Notes: generated by a model not told the origin, from the sequence alone. A stretch of DNA of 51,330 nucleotides from Paenibacillus woosongensis (GCF_009725165.1 NZ_WNZW01000021.1:1-51330); one strand, 5' to 3'. Shown: positions 24,908 through 32,930, counted from the first letter of the stretch. Translations and numbers: made by a program.

Positions 24908-25291
24908 ATGACAAGTCCGATTCTAGTCCAAGCTGAAGTTCGCGAACAATCCCACCTACACAGCGGCATTACAGATGAACTTCGCAGCAGTCTCAATGAA
25001 GATGATATCCTCGGCATGACACAGATGTTCAAGGCGCTGTCCGATCCCAACCGGATGAAGATCGCCTACTTGCTGCAGCAGAGTGAGGAACTATGCGTTC
25101 GCGATGTCGCTTTGATTCTGAACAGCTCCGTCGCTACGGCCTCCCATCATTTACGATTATTAAAGCAAATGGACATTACGAAATCACGAAAAGAAGGCAA
25201 GAACGTATTCTATTCTCTGAAGGATCATCATATCCAAACGCTGATTACGATGACGCTGGAGCATCAGAAGGAGAAACATTGCCATGGGTAA
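24908..25291 (+). CDS. ArsR/SmtB-family metal-responsive repressor
   Basis: A 127-residue winged-helix repressor (FKALSDPNRMKIAYLL, recognition helix SSVATASHHLRLLKQMDI, wing RKEGKNVFYSLKD). The alpha3 motif reads ELCVRDVA, lacking the second Cys of CadC-type ELCVCD. The C-terminal helix is His-rich (DHHIQTLITMTLEHQKEKHCHG), which fits the zinc-sensing alpha5 site of CzrA/SmtB. So zinc or cobalt is a more likely signal than arsenic or cadmium; this is inference. Start ATG 24908 follows TTTAGGAGG. It has a palindromic operator of its own but no metal transporter beside it; the target may be elsewhere. Confidence 0.92.
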   Translation: MTSPILVQAEVREQSHLHSGITDELRSSLNEDDILGMTQMFKALSDPNRMKIAYLLQQSEELCVRDVALILNSSVATASHHLRLLKQMDITKSRKEGKNVFYSLKDHHIQTLITMTLEHQKEKHCHG

Positions 25292-25427
25292 GTCCCCCAC
25301 TGTCTAAGGGCTGGATCGGGGCATGCCTTGATTGAAGGGCCTGTCCTGCACCTGTGCCCGCGCTGGCTGCTGACCCTCAGGATCGCGATCATCCGATATA
25401 AAGCCGGCATCGTCGCCTTCAGAAATC

Positions 25428-25479
25428 AAATAAGCACGCGTCCGGCTGAGGATCCCCTCTGAGCTGCGCGTGCTTATTT
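25428..25479. terminator. Bidirectional terminator between the ArsR gene and ywhD
   Basis: Perfect 13-base arms AAATAAGCACGCG (25428-25440) and CGCGTGCTTATTT (25467-25479) around a 26-base loop, placed between convergent genes. The interval 25292-25427 shows nothing else. Confidence 0.82.
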
Positions 25480-25525
25480 ATATGACAATCTCGATGGATT
25501 GCTGTTTTGAATATGGAACTCGCTT

Positions 25526-26059
25526 CTATTCCGTCTCCAGAGCTGCCTTCAGCTCGTCTGAAGACTTCTCCCACCATTCTTCGTTGGTTTCTATGAGCAG
25601 CTTCTTCAGGGCGGCCTTTTCTTCCGTCCCCAGCCCATCCAAAATGACTTTGCGCTTTAGAGCATAGTCCATCTTGTTGACATGATCGGCAAGAATTTTC
25701 CATCCGCGGCGCGCTTCCGTATCGATCAGCATTTCGCAGGCAGTCATCCCGCCGTAAAATTGCCCCAGCTCCGGCGTCCGGTCCACGGCTACCCATACGA
25801 TCCATACTTGGCGTCCGTTAGGAACGTCCTCCTTATTCGTCGAGAACTTGATGCCCTTCTCCACCTTACTCTTGGCATGCATAGCGCCGATATCGATGTA
25901 AGCTTCGTTCCCGTCGATGATGACCGGCGACATGCTGTTCAAATCGATGGAGCCTGCGCCGAATCCTTTATGCTTGCTCTTGTCATCGTTACTAATAATA
26001 TTTAAGGCGAATATCTTCTTGCCCGTCTTCTGTGAAGTATCTTTATCTTTATTATCCAT
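25526..26059 (-). CDS. ywhD: YwhD family protein
   Basis: A 177-residue soluble protein of the YwhD family, which is restricted to Bacilli and has no known function. Recognisable stretches: KIFALNIISNDDKSKHKGFG, GAGSIDLNSMSPVIIDG, IDIGAMHAKSKVEKGI, RQVWIVWVAVDRT and YGGMTACEMLIDTEARRG. No membrane segment or signal. Start ATG 26059 behind GGTGGAGGG. In Bacillus ywhD is next to pbpG (ywhE) and speE-speB, so the neighbourhood is kept apart from two inserted genes (the glycosylase and the ArsR repressor). Confidence 0.93.
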   Translation of the reverse strand: MDNKDKDTSQKTGKKIFALNIISNDDKSKHKGFGAGSIDLNSMSPVIIDGNEAYIDIGAMHAKSKVEKGIKFSTNKEDVPNGRQVWIVWVAVDRTPELGQFYGGMTACEMLIDTEARRGWKILADHVNKMDYALKRKVILDGLGTEEKAALKKLLIETNEEWWEKSSDELKAALETE

Positions 26060-26256
26060 AATTCCCTCCACCTGGCTTGAGCGGTCGCTTGATCAGAACC
26101 TGAACAGCGTCCGCCGAAGGCAGTTTCTGCATGTATTCTTTCCTCATAGAGATGCTTGTTCAGCCGACATACACATTAATTTTATTTTAGCTAATAATCT
26201 CCCAAATGCAAACATATACATGCTGTAGATGCTTGTCAACAGGAGGTATCCATGGT

Positions 26257-28242
26257 ATGACCCGTCGATCGATAATAATTAGTATGGCTATTCTTACCTT
26301 GTGTCTTTTAGGCGGTTCCATCATGTACATGCTTCATGACGACCACACGGACGCCCCCTCATTTGCCCCGCAGCAGGGCAAGACCGCCTCAGTGAAGGCC
26401 TCTTCTTCCCCGCAGGAGAGTATACAGCAGCCGACAGCAGAAATACTCAGCAACCGGGTTACAGAATACCATATTGACGTCAAGCTGAACGAACAGGAGC
26501 GAACGCTGACCGGCACCCAGACGCTCTCCTGGACCCATCCCGGGGAAAAAACGGTGAACGAGCTCTACTTTCATCTATATCCCAATGCCTTCGCTTCCTC
26601 AGAAACTACATTTATGAAGGAATCCGGAGGACGCCTGCGTGGAGATGTTATGCCGAAGGATGGATGGGGTTTCATCGAGCTGACCGATATCCGGACGATG
26701 GACGGCATTTCTCTCCTGCATCGGATTCAGTATGTCCAGCCCGATGACGGCAACCCGAGCGACAGGACGCTTGCCAAAGTGCGTCTGCCCATGTCGGTGC
26801 AAGGCGGCGAGACCATTACGCTCAAGATGAGTTTCACCGTGAAGCTTCCTAAAGTTTTTGCACGAATGGGCACCGCCGGCGACTTTGTGATGGCTGGACA
26901 ATGGTTTCCCAAACTGTGCGTATACGAACCTGTCTCAAGAAGGGGAAGAAGCACGGAGGGCTGGAACCTTCACCAGTATCACGGAAATTCGGAGTTCTAT
27001 TCCGATTTCGGCATTTACAGCGTGAATATCGACGTCCCCAGTGAGTATAAGGTAGCTGCTACAGGATTTCCGACCAAACCTGCAATACAGCGGGGCGAAC
27101 GCAAAACCGTCCAGTATTACGCGGATGATGTGCATGATTTCGCCTGGGCCGCTTCGCCAAGCTTCATCTACGCCGAGGAGCCGTTCTCTTCGGAGGAGGT
27201 GCCAGGGGTGCGGATCAAGCTGTATCTCGATCCAGTCCACAAAGACTTGAAGGATCGTTACTTCTATGCCGCTAAGGTTGCATTATCAAACTTTAGCAAA
27301 TGGTATGGCAGCTACCCCTACTCCACTTTATCCATCGTTGTCCCCCCGGCTGACGGGAATGGTGCAGGGGGAATGGAGTACCCGACCCTGATTACGGCGT
27401 TCGGGGCGACTGGCGACTCCCCTGGCTATGACGAGCTGGAGCGAACGGTCATCCATGAAATCGGGCATCAATTTTTTTATGGAATGGTGGCCAGTAATGA
27501 ATTTGAAGAAGCCTGGCTGGACGAGGCCTTCACTTCCTATGCCGAAGACCGCCTGATGGAGCAGGAGTTCGGAATCACGACCAGCCTGCCGATTCAAGCC
27601 GCATTGATCCACGACCCTAAGCCGTTGACTCAACCTTCCTGGGAATTCGGCACAGCGGATACTTACGCTAGGAATGTCTATCACCGCGGTAAACTCGTTC
27701 TTCTGGACATCGAACGGCAGATCGGCAACAAAGCCATGAATCGGGCACTGTCCCTCTATGCGCATAGATATCGGTTCAAGCATCCGACCACGGCGGATTT
27801 TCAGCGGGTACTTGAGCAAACGACGGGGCGCTCCTGGAAAAATTATTTCAACCAGTATGTATATAATGGAAAAATGGCGGACTACGCCATAGAAAACATT
27901 GATATCTATAAGGCCCAGAAGGACAGCAATACTCTGTATGAGGCCGTCGTAGACATCGCCCGCAGGGGGGGAACCTATGCGAAGGTGCCGATCCTCTTCA
28001 CCTTCCAAGACGGGCATACTGTACGTAAGGTCCTAGACGGGAAGGAAGAGCGTTCCCAATTGAAATTATCCTATAGGGAACCCCTCGCATGGGCCATGCT
28101 CGACCCGGATTACACGCTGGTGCTGGAGAATAAACATATTAATAACTATTTTAAAGCCAGCCTGGACGTGAAGGTCAGCACACGTGCCAATATCACCGTA
28201 ACGAAGCTGATGGAAATGCTGACCAGCTCATTCCTATGGTAG
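26257..28242 (+). CDS. Membrane-anchored M1-family metallopeptidase
   Basis: A 661-residue protein with an N-terminal membrane anchor (residues 5-26), a Ser/Gln-rich linker, then an M1 aminopeptidase-like fold. The N-terminal beta domain begins at about 70 (VTEYHIDVKLNEQERTLTGTQTLSW). The catalytic domain has GGMEYPTLIT in place of GAMEN and zinc site HEIGH (H400-H404) with the distal Glu in EAWLDEAFTSYAEDR. It probably trims peptides outside the membrane. Start ATG 26257 follows CAGGAGGTATCC. The C-terminal 150 residues form a strand-rich domain (YAIENIDIYKAQKD, VPILFTFQDGHTVRKV). It may pair with the membrane protein that follows. Confidence 0.92.
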   Translation: MTRRSIIISMAILTLCLLGGSIMYMLHDDHTDAPSFAPQQGKTASVKASSSPQESIQQPTAEILSNRVTEYHIDVKLNEQERTLTGTQTLSWTHPGEKTVNELYFHLYPNAFASSETTFMKESGGRLRGDVMPKDGWGFIELTDIRTMDGISLLHRIQYVQPDDGNPSDRTLAKVRLPMSVQGGETITLKMSFTVKLPKVFARMGTAGDFVMAGQWFPKLCVYEPVSRRGRSTEGWNLHQYHGNSEFYSDFGIYSVNIDVPSEYKVAATGFPTKPAIQRGERKTVQYYADDVHDFAWAASPSFIYAEEPFSSEEVPGVRIKLYLDPVHKDLKDRYFYAAKVALSNFSKWYGSYPYSTLSIVVPPADGNGAGGMEYPTLITAFGATGDSPGYDELERTVIHEIGHQFFYGMVASNEFEEAWLDEAFTSYAEDRLMEQEFGITTSLPIQAALIHDPKPLTQPSWEFGTADTYARNVYHRGKLVLLDIERQIGNKAMNRALSLYAHRYRFKHPTTADFQRVLEQTTGRSWKNYFNQYVYNGKMADYAIENIDIYKAQKDSNTLYEAVVDIARRGGTYAKVPILFTFQDGHTVRKVLDGKEERSQLKLSYREPLAWAMLDPDYTLVLENKHINNYFKASLDVKVSTRANITVTKLMEMLTSSFLW

Positions 28243-28245
28243 GCA

Positions 28246-28365
28246 GCTTACGATGCCAGTTTTGTTCGGAGCCTACTCAGAGCAGTATTGCTCACAAAAC
28301 TAGGTTCATGCTTACGATGCAAGTTTTGTTCGAGGCTTATTCAGTGCAGTGTTGCTCACAAAACT
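28246..28365 (+). repeat. Two tandem 56-base hairpin units
   Basis: Imperfect direct repeat with a 64-base period: units at 28246-28301 and 28310-28365. Each begins GCTTACGATGC and contains the arms AGTTTTGT and ACAAAACT around a GAGC...GCTC inner stem. They lie between the M1 peptidase stop and the ribosome site of the next gene. Confidence 0.85.
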
Positions 28366-28381
28366 TTTAGGAGGGAATACC

Positions 28382-29203
28382 ATGCCCTATATTCGCAATG
28401 GGTGGAGCAGCGTCAAAAGACAGTTCCCCTCCGTCATCATTCTGTTCCTGTATCAACTGCTGTGGGGAGTATTTCTATATCGGCTGGTCAATACGGCCGT
28501 GGTGCAGGTGCTGCACCGCTACCCTGACCCTCCTCCCCACGATCTAAGCCGGCTTCTTTTTGTCATCGAGGGGCAGAATAGATTTTGGCAAATTCCCGAG
28601 GTTCATCATTACTTATGGATGGTCATCGGCATGGTTTTGCTTCGCCTGCTGCTCACTCCTCTTGTTCAAGCGGGAATCTTGTATGGGCTGCTTCCTGGGG
28701 AGGAACGGGCGCCTGGCCTTCCGCTTTTCCGGGGCATGCAGAAATTTTGGAAGCCTGTGACGCTGTTCTACTTCATAGAGCTAGTATTGATTCTAATTCC
28801 TACGCTGTGGCTCTTGCCCAAAGCTTACACATCCCTGTCTCCCATTCTCCAGGGAAGCAGCCACATATCAGCTGCCGTCATCGCTATGGCTTATGTAGTC
28901 GGCTGGCTCTGCTATAGCTGGTTCATCCGCCAGACGGTGCTGTTCCTGCAATTCGGCTACTTATTTAGAGGCAATGCCTGGCCGTCCCTGCTCCTTTGCT
29001 GGAGGCATCTGCTTCCCGGACTTGGCATCTCCTTTATTCTCGCAGCCTCTTGCTCTATCATATTTATCTTATTCGGTACAGTATCCTGGATCTGGACGGG
29101 TCTGCTGGCCCTTATTTTGCAGCAAGCATATCCATTCTTCCGCAGCGTTTTCAAAATATGGAAAATATCCTCGCAATATTGTCTATGGCAACAAAAAAGT
29201 TAA
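28382..29203 (+). CDS. Multi-pass membrane protein of unknown function
   Basis: A 273-residue integral membrane protein with about six hydrophobic segments (near 17-40, 79-105, 128-148, 168-190, 212-235 and 237-255). Segments include FPSVIILFLYQLLWGVFL, YLWMVIGMVLLRLLLTPLVQAGI and GISFILAASCSIIFILFGTVSWIW. I know no family motif; the pattern resembles DUF975-like or EbsA-like Firmicutes proteins only in outline. Start ATG 28382 follows TTAGGAGGG. It is separated from the M1 peptidase by the tandem hairpin repeat and ends before a terminator, so the two may form one transcript. Confidence 0.85.
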   Translation: MPYIRNGWSSVKRQFPSVIILFLYQLLWGVFLYRLVNTAVVQVLHRYPDPPPHDLSRLLFVIEGQNRFWQIPEVHHYLWMVIGMVLLRLLLTPLVQAGILYGLLPGEERAPGLPLFRGMQKFWKPVTLFYFIELVLILIPTLWLLPKAYTSLSPILQGSSHISAAVIAMAYVVGWLCYSWFIRQTVLFLQFGYLFRGNAWPSLLLCWRHLLPGLGISFILAASCSIIFILFGTVSWIWTGLLALILQQAYPFFRSVFKIWKISSQYCLWQQKS

Positions 29204-29236
29204 AATTTCTTCATCTTCTCTCCTCCCTAGAGCCAC

Positions 29237-29264
29237 AAGGCTTCCGCGCAATCGCGGGGGCCTT
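29237..29264 (+). terminator. Terminator after the membrane protein gene
   Basis: Arms AAGGC-tt-CCGCG and CGCGG-gg-GCCTT around CAAT, followed by ATTCT. The T-run is imperfect. Confidence 0.7.
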
Positions 29265-29391
29265 ATTCTATGCTTGCTATATAATTCTCGCAATTTAACC
29301 ATTGCCAAATGATCCCTGCCTTGTTACAATAACAACAGTACTTTTTAAGTAACAGATTTGTAATCATTTCTGTCATAATTCACAAAGATGC

Positions 29392-29419
29392 TTGACAGCA
29401 TTGTCGAATAAGCTACAAA
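29392..29419 (+). promoter_or_regulatory. Promoter of the first riboswitch-hydrolase unit
   Basis: Plus-strand -35 TTGACA (29392-29397), 16-base spacer, -10 TACAAA (29414-29419), about ten bases before the riboswitch. Confidence 0.7.
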
Positions 29420-29430
29420 GGGTGTTAAAA

Positions 29431-29552
29431 TCACAGCCGAATTCCCGTCACCGGGGAAACGGGGGAACCACTTTGGGTGAATTGATCTCGCTTCAGAGGG
29501 ATCATAGGGGACCTTCAACCCGAATCCTTAAGCTAACCTCGTAGGCATTGGA
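29431..29552 (+). promoter_or_regulatory. c-di-AMP riboswitch (ydaO/yuaA class), first copy
   Basis: The conserved core of the ydaO aptamer is plain: ACGGGGGAACCA, GGGTGAATTGATCTCG, GGGGACCTTCAACCCG, AATCCTTAAGCTAACCTCG and TAGGC. This class senses cyclic di-AMP and usually lowers expression of wall hydrolases and potassium transport genes when c-di-AMP is high. The ribosome site GGAAGGAG begins within a few bases of the aptamer's 3' end, and I see no separate terminator hairpin, so control may act at translation or within the aptamer. It precedes an NlpC/P60 hydrolase. Confidence 0.93.
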
Positions 29553-29567
29553 AGGAGCATAACTTCT

Positions 29568-30059
29568 TTGAAGAAAAAGTTGGCTGTAGCTGCTGTAAGT
29601 TTGTCCATCCTGTTCACCTTAGGGGCTGGCAGCGCTTTCGCAGACTCTAAACTGGATTCAACCATCGAGTCCGCACTAGGCACGAAATATGTATCTGGCG
29701 GTACGAGCACCGATGGCTTTGATTGTTCCGGATTTACCTCTTACGTTTTCAAGAGCCTTGATATTAAGCTGCCTCGTACATCAGCATCCCAATACAATAT
29801 GGGAACAGCTGTCAAGAAGGATGAGCTGAAGGCTGGAGATCTCGTATTCTTCAACACTTCCGGTAATGGAATATCCCACGTTGGTGTTATGGTTGATGGC
29901 GAGAGCTTCGCTCACGCTTCAACGAAGAAAGGCGTAATCATCAGCAAATTAAGCGAAGATTATTATGTCAAACGTTATGTCGGTGCCAAACGCATCCTAA
30001 GTACAGACAAGTACGAAGAGGTTGCAGTTGATGGCCACGATCATGACGATGTAGAATAA
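29568..30059 (+). CDS. Secreted NlpC/P60 peptidoglycan endopeptidase, first copy
   Basis: A 163-residue secreted enzyme: signal peptide to about residue 25 (AAVSLSILFTLGAGSAFA-DS), then a bare NlpC/P60 cysteine peptidase domain that cuts stem peptides in peptidoglycan. Catalytic residues are the Cys in DGFDCSGFTSYVF, the His in GISHVGVMVDG and the second His in FAHAS. There is no SH3 or LysM wall-binding domain; the tail is His/Asp-rich (DGHDHDDVE). The start is TTG 29568, after GGAAGGAG. Expression is under a c-di-AMP riboswitch. A close paralogue with its own riboswitch follows. Confidence 0.95.
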   Translation: MKKKLAVAAVSLSILFTLGAGSAFADSKLDSTIESALGTKYVSGGTSTDGFDCSGFTSYVFKSLDIKLPRTSASQYNMGTAVKKDELKAGDLVFFNTSGNGISHVGVMVDGESFAHASTKKGVIISKLSEDYYVKRYVGAKRILSTDKYEEVAVDGHDHDDVE

Positions 30060-30070
30060 TACGTCCAGAA

Positions 30071-30107
30071 AACCTGTAACGGTTCTTGCCGAACCCACCT
30101 ACAGGTT
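30071..30107 (+). terminator. Terminator after the first hydrolase gene
   Basis: Arms AACCTGTA (30071-30078) and TACAGGTT (30100-30107) with an inner GGTTCttgccGAACC stem, followed by TTTTTATTC. Confidence 0.9.
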
Positions 30108-30265
30108 TTTTTATTCTTAAATGGCGCAGGATAACTTTACCAACACACTGCAGCAGAGCCTTTCTTGCAAAAGATGGCCGTTTTTGTTAGAATAACCAAA
30201 GTGATAAGTTACAATCTTGTCATTATTGTTGCAAGTCGTTTCGTTTCGGGTGCATACAACTTGAT

Positions 30266-30382
30266 AAGCCGAATTCCCGGCACCCGGGAGACGGGGGAAC
30301 CATTTATGGGTGAATTGATCTCGCTACATAAGAGATGATAGGGAACCTTCAACCGAATCCTTAAGCTAACCTCGCAGGCCTT
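30266..30382 (+). promoter_or_regulatory. c-di-AMP riboswitch (ydaO/yuaA class), second copy
   Basis: Same core as the first copy: ACGGGGGAACCA, GGGTGAATTGATCTCG, GGGAACCTTCAACCG, AATCCTTAAGCTAACCTCG and CAGGC. It differs from copy one mainly in the variable stems (CGGCACCCGGGAG; ACATAAGAGATGAT). The ribosome site again follows at once. A promoter upstream is likely near TTGCAA (about 30231) but the -10 is unclear. Confidence 0.93.
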
Positions 30383-30399
30383 GGAAGGAGCACAACATC

Positions 30400-30876
30400 T
30401 TGAGAAAGACTTTGACAGCAGCGGCGACGAGCTTGGCTATTCTTCTTACGATGGGGACAGCAAGCGCATACGCCGACTCGGACACGACATTGAACAAAGC
30501 GGTTAATGCCGTCTACGGAACACCTTACAAGCTCGGAGGAACGACCGCAAAAGGTTTTGATTGCTCCGGATTTACAAGCTACGTCTTTAAGAAAATGGGT
30601 GTTAAACTAGCCCGCGTCTCGGCGGCGCAGTACAAACAGGGCACACCTGTTGCAAAGGACCAGCTCCAGGAAGGAGATCTCGTATTCTTTAATACCACCG
30701 GCAAAGGAGTATCTCACGTCGGTATTTATATCGGCGATGGAAAGTTCGCTCATGCCTCTTCTTCTAAAGGAATCCGCACTGACAAATTAAGCAACAGCTA
30801 CTACAAGAAACGTTACGTCGGAGCGAAGCGGATCCTCAGCAAATACGGCTATGCTACCCATGCCGCTCAATCCTAA
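30400..30876 (+). CDS. Secreted NlpC/P60 peptidoglycan endopeptidase, second copy
   Basis: A 158-residue paralogue of the preceding hydrolase. Signal peptide to about residue 25 (ATSLAILLTMGTASAYA-DS), then the NlpC/P60 domain with Cys in KGFDCSGFTSYVF, His in GVSHVGIYIGDG and His in FAHASSSKG; the shared KRYVGAKRIL end shows recent common descent. It lacks the His/Asp tail of copy one. The start is TTG 30400 after GGAAGGAG. Riboswitch, TTG start and domain layout are all duplicated, so the whole unit was copied. It is likely exported and cuts wall peptides when c-di-AMP is low. Confidence 0.95.
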   Translation: MRKTLTAAATSLAILLTMGTASAYADSDTTLNKAVNAVYGTPYKLGGTTAKGFDCSGFTSYVFKKMGVKLARVSAAQYKQGTPVAKDQLQEGDLVFFNTTGKGVSHVGIYIGDGKFAHASSSKGIRTDKLSNSYYKKRYVGAKRILSKYGYATHAAQS

Positions 30877-30915
30877 TCACTCAACCGGATTTATGTCTAC
30901 TGCTTTTACTTCATC

Positions 30916-30952
30916 GCCGCGACAATTCCTGCCAGAATTGTGGCGGCTTTTT
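30916..30952 (+). terminator. Terminator after the second hydrolase gene
   Basis: Arms GCCGCgACAATTC and GAATTGTgGCGGC (30916-30947), followed by TTTTTG. Confidence 0.9.
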
Positions 30953-31219
30953 GTTTGGAATTCCATCGGTCTACCTTAATAACGAAGAGCTAGGAAAAAA
31001 GGTTGCAGTCATCCGCGCCATAGGTACTATTTTTTTGACGCCTTGCTAAACCGTTTACACTATAAATGGATGACCCTTCCTCATAATTCCCTTGACCATC
31101 AAAAATCTCTTGGCTAGAGCCTTTACAATAAAATAAAATCCCGTTACAGTGATGGTAAAACGTTCGCGCCGGCGAAGTTCCATGGCACGGCATTTCCCAT
31201 TTGTACAAGGAGGCGCAAG
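30953..31219. other. Intergenic stretch before the GNAT gene
   Basis: No gene seen. Possible -35/-10 elements (TTGACG near 31036, TATAAA near 31062, TAAAAT near 31130) do not have good spacing, so the GNAT promoter is not settled. Confidence 0.4.
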
Positions 31220-31717
31220 ATGGATAAACGAGATATTCAGTTTCAGATCGTTCCTATGGAAGAGCATCATGGGGAAGCAATCAGTACTTGGCGCTACGAT
31301 TCTCCCTATGATATCTATAGCTGGCTGCCTTGGGAACAAATGAAGGCTCTTGATGTTGAATTCGGCAATCCGGTCTTACGGGCAGAGCAGTATGTATCCG
31401 TTCTGGACGAGGAAGGAAATTTGGCCGGTTTCGCCCAGTATTTTCCCATGGAGAATGTCACCAGGCTCGGAATCGGAATGCGGCCCGATTTATGCGGCCA
31501 AGGTTTGGGTAAGTCGTTTGTATTAACGATCGTTAAAGAGGCGCAGCGACGCGCACCGTCCAACGTCATCGATCTTGAAGTGCTCACCTGGAATACGCGC
31601 GCCATCCGCGCTTATCAGAAATCGGGGTTCGTTATTACCGATCTGTACGAGAAAATGACTCCAGGAGCAATATCCAAGCCGTATTATTGTATGGTATATC
31701 GGGGTGAGCGTTTATAG
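31220..31717 (+). CDS. GNAT-family N-acetyltransferase
   Basis: A 165-residue acetyltransferase of the GNAT fold. The acetyl-CoA site is LGIGMRPDLCGQGLGKSFV (R/QxxGxG/A type), preceded by the central strand GNLAGFAQYFPME and followed by DLEVLTWNTRAIRAYQKSGFVITD, the hallmark C-terminal beta-alpha unit. The N-terminal part has YDIYSWLPWEQM. Substrate unknown; the ending resembles RimI-type enzymes, but that is not decisive. Start ATG 31220 with AAGGAGGCGC upstream. It appears to be transcribed alone. Confidence 0.92.
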   Translation: MDKRDIQFQIVPMEEHHGEAISTWRYDSPYDIYSWLPWEQMKALDVEFGNPVLRAEQYVSVLDEEGNLAGFAQYFPMENVTRLGIGMRPDLCGQGLGKSFVLTIVKEAQRRAPSNVIDLEVLTWNTRAIRAYQKSGFVITDLYEKMTPGAISKPYYCMVYRGERL

Positions 31718-31962
31718 CATGGTCTACAAAGCGTCTGAGGACGCCTTTAAGACGGTCTCAGGCATAGATATGCCCATCTTACAGTCTCCTCCGAAAGACG
31801 CCATATGGCTTGATTCTGGCGCGCTGTGAGGATGCTCATAATATATTGTGAATTTTGGGCTATTATACGTGGAATTCGTTGCTTTTTTTGTCACAAATGC
31901 TATGATCAAAGGGCATGTTCCGTTATAATAATAAGGTAGCTTACATAGGAGGGACGATTTGA

Positions 31963-32322
31963 ATGCAAAAGTGGGTTATGAGCGGGCTATTCTTTGTCGC
32001 GTGTGCACTAGCCCTGGTGCTTATTTTTACTCTGCCCGGCAAAGATCAGGTGGCGCAAGAAAATAAGACGCAAATGCCTGAAGTCACTTTAAACGCAGAG
32101 CAAGCGGAAGCCGTCATCAAAGCAAACTGCATCAGCTGTCACGGGGATCAACTGGAAGGCTTGGCTGGGCCGAATTTGCAGCATATTGGGGCCACCTTGT
32201 CAACCGAGCAGCTTTATAAGATTATTGCGAAGGGTAAAGGCTCTATGATGCCTGGCTTCAAAGATAAGCTGCAGGATGAGGAAATTGCGAACGTCGCGCT
32301 CTGGCTTGCCGAGAAGAAATAA
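31963..32322 (+). CDS. Membrane-anchored small cytochrome c
   Basis: A 119-residue mono-haem cytochrome c: N-terminal membrane anchor (residues 5-26), then a linker and a class I cytochrome domain with haem-binding CISCH (about 57-61) and axial Met in GKGSMMPGF. It resembles the c-550/c-551 CccA/CccB proteins of Bacillus, which carry electrons between the bc complex and oxidases on the outer face of the membrane. No lipobox is clear, so it is held by the transmembrane helix, as in CccA. Start ATG 31963 follows ATAGGAGGGACG. TTGCTT / TATGAT with a 16-base spacer near 31880-31908 is a possible promoter. Confidence 0.92.
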   Translation: MQKWVMSGLFFVACALALVLIFTLPGKDQVAQENKTQMPEVTLNAEQAEAVIKANCISCHGDQLEGLAGPNLQHIGATLSTEQLYKIIAKGKGSMMPGFKDKLQDEEIANVALWLAEKK

Positions 32323-32338
32323 TGAGCATATTACAAAT

Positions 32339-32374
32339 ACGCCCACTAGGAAACGAAGCGTTCCCGGTGGGCGT
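32339..32374 (+). terminator. Terminator-like hairpin after the cytochrome c gene
   Basis: Perfect eight-base arms ACGCCCAC and GTGGGCGT with inner GGAAACG/CGTTCC pairing. Only a weak T-rich stretch follows, so strength is uncertain. It sits between convergent genes. Confidence 0.65.
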
Positions 32375-32403
32375 GTCTCGTATTTAATCCATTACTATCA
32401 CAG

Positions 32404-32712
32404 CTATAAGCTTTTTTCGGGTGAATTCATTTTCTCGTATGCTTCATTGTATTGCTCGGCTTCCTTAATATCTATGGCCGTGATTCCACCTGCTTCCCAT
32501 GATGTCAAACGAAGCGTAACCGTTTTGTAATCGATCGTAATAAAAGGATGGTGGTTAAAGGCCTCTGAGATCGCCGCGACCTCGTCCACAAAGGCTATGC
32601 CCTTCATATACTCGGAGAAGGTAAATTTGCGAACGATCCAGCGTCCCTCCTCTAGCTCCCATCCCTCCAACTTTTCCAAATGCGCCTCAACTTCTTGTGG
32701 TGTAAACGGCAT
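32404..32712 (-). CDS. 4a-hydroxytetrahydrobiopterin dehydratase (PCD/DCoH)
   Basis: A 102-residue protein of the pterin-4a-carbinolamine dehydratase family, which recycles the pterin cofactor of aromatic amino acid hydroxylases. The signature is seen in EAFNHHPFITIDYKTVTLRLTSW, with the paired His, followed by ITAIDIKEAEQ. No phenylalanine hydroxylase is encoded nearby, so the role here may differ; family members also serve as stability factors for other enzymes. Start ATG 32712 (MPFTPQEVEAH) with GGGAGGAAAA upstream; nine further codons upstream lack support. It has its own promoter and a long leader of about 170 bases. Confidence 0.93.
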   Translation of the reverse strand: MPFTPQEVEAHLEKLEGWELEEGRWIVRKFTFSEYMKGIAFVDEVAAISEAFNHHPFITIDYKTVTLRLTSWEAGGITAIDIKEAEQYNEAYEKMNSPEKSL

Positions 32713-32887
32713 GTTTTTTTCCTCCCTGTTCTTTTTCAAGAACTTCCAAGACTATGTAGTACTCCCTGTACCTTTAATGCACACGGCTTTATAGGTAGTT
32801 ATTAATTCTACTTTTGGATTATTGTTATTCTTCTCAGGCCATATTCATGCCTAAAGCCAAGAGATGATTGGCTGTCCCTAACTTCAT

Positions 32888-32915
32888 ATTTTACCACGCT
32901 CCAAGGCGCATGCAA
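32888..32915 (-). promoter_or_regulatory. Promoter of the pterin dehydratase gene
   Basis: Minus-strand -35 TTGCAT (32910-32915), 16-base spacer, -10 TAAAAT (32888-32893). Confidence 0.65.
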
Positions 32916-32930
32916 AATTATTTAATTCTG

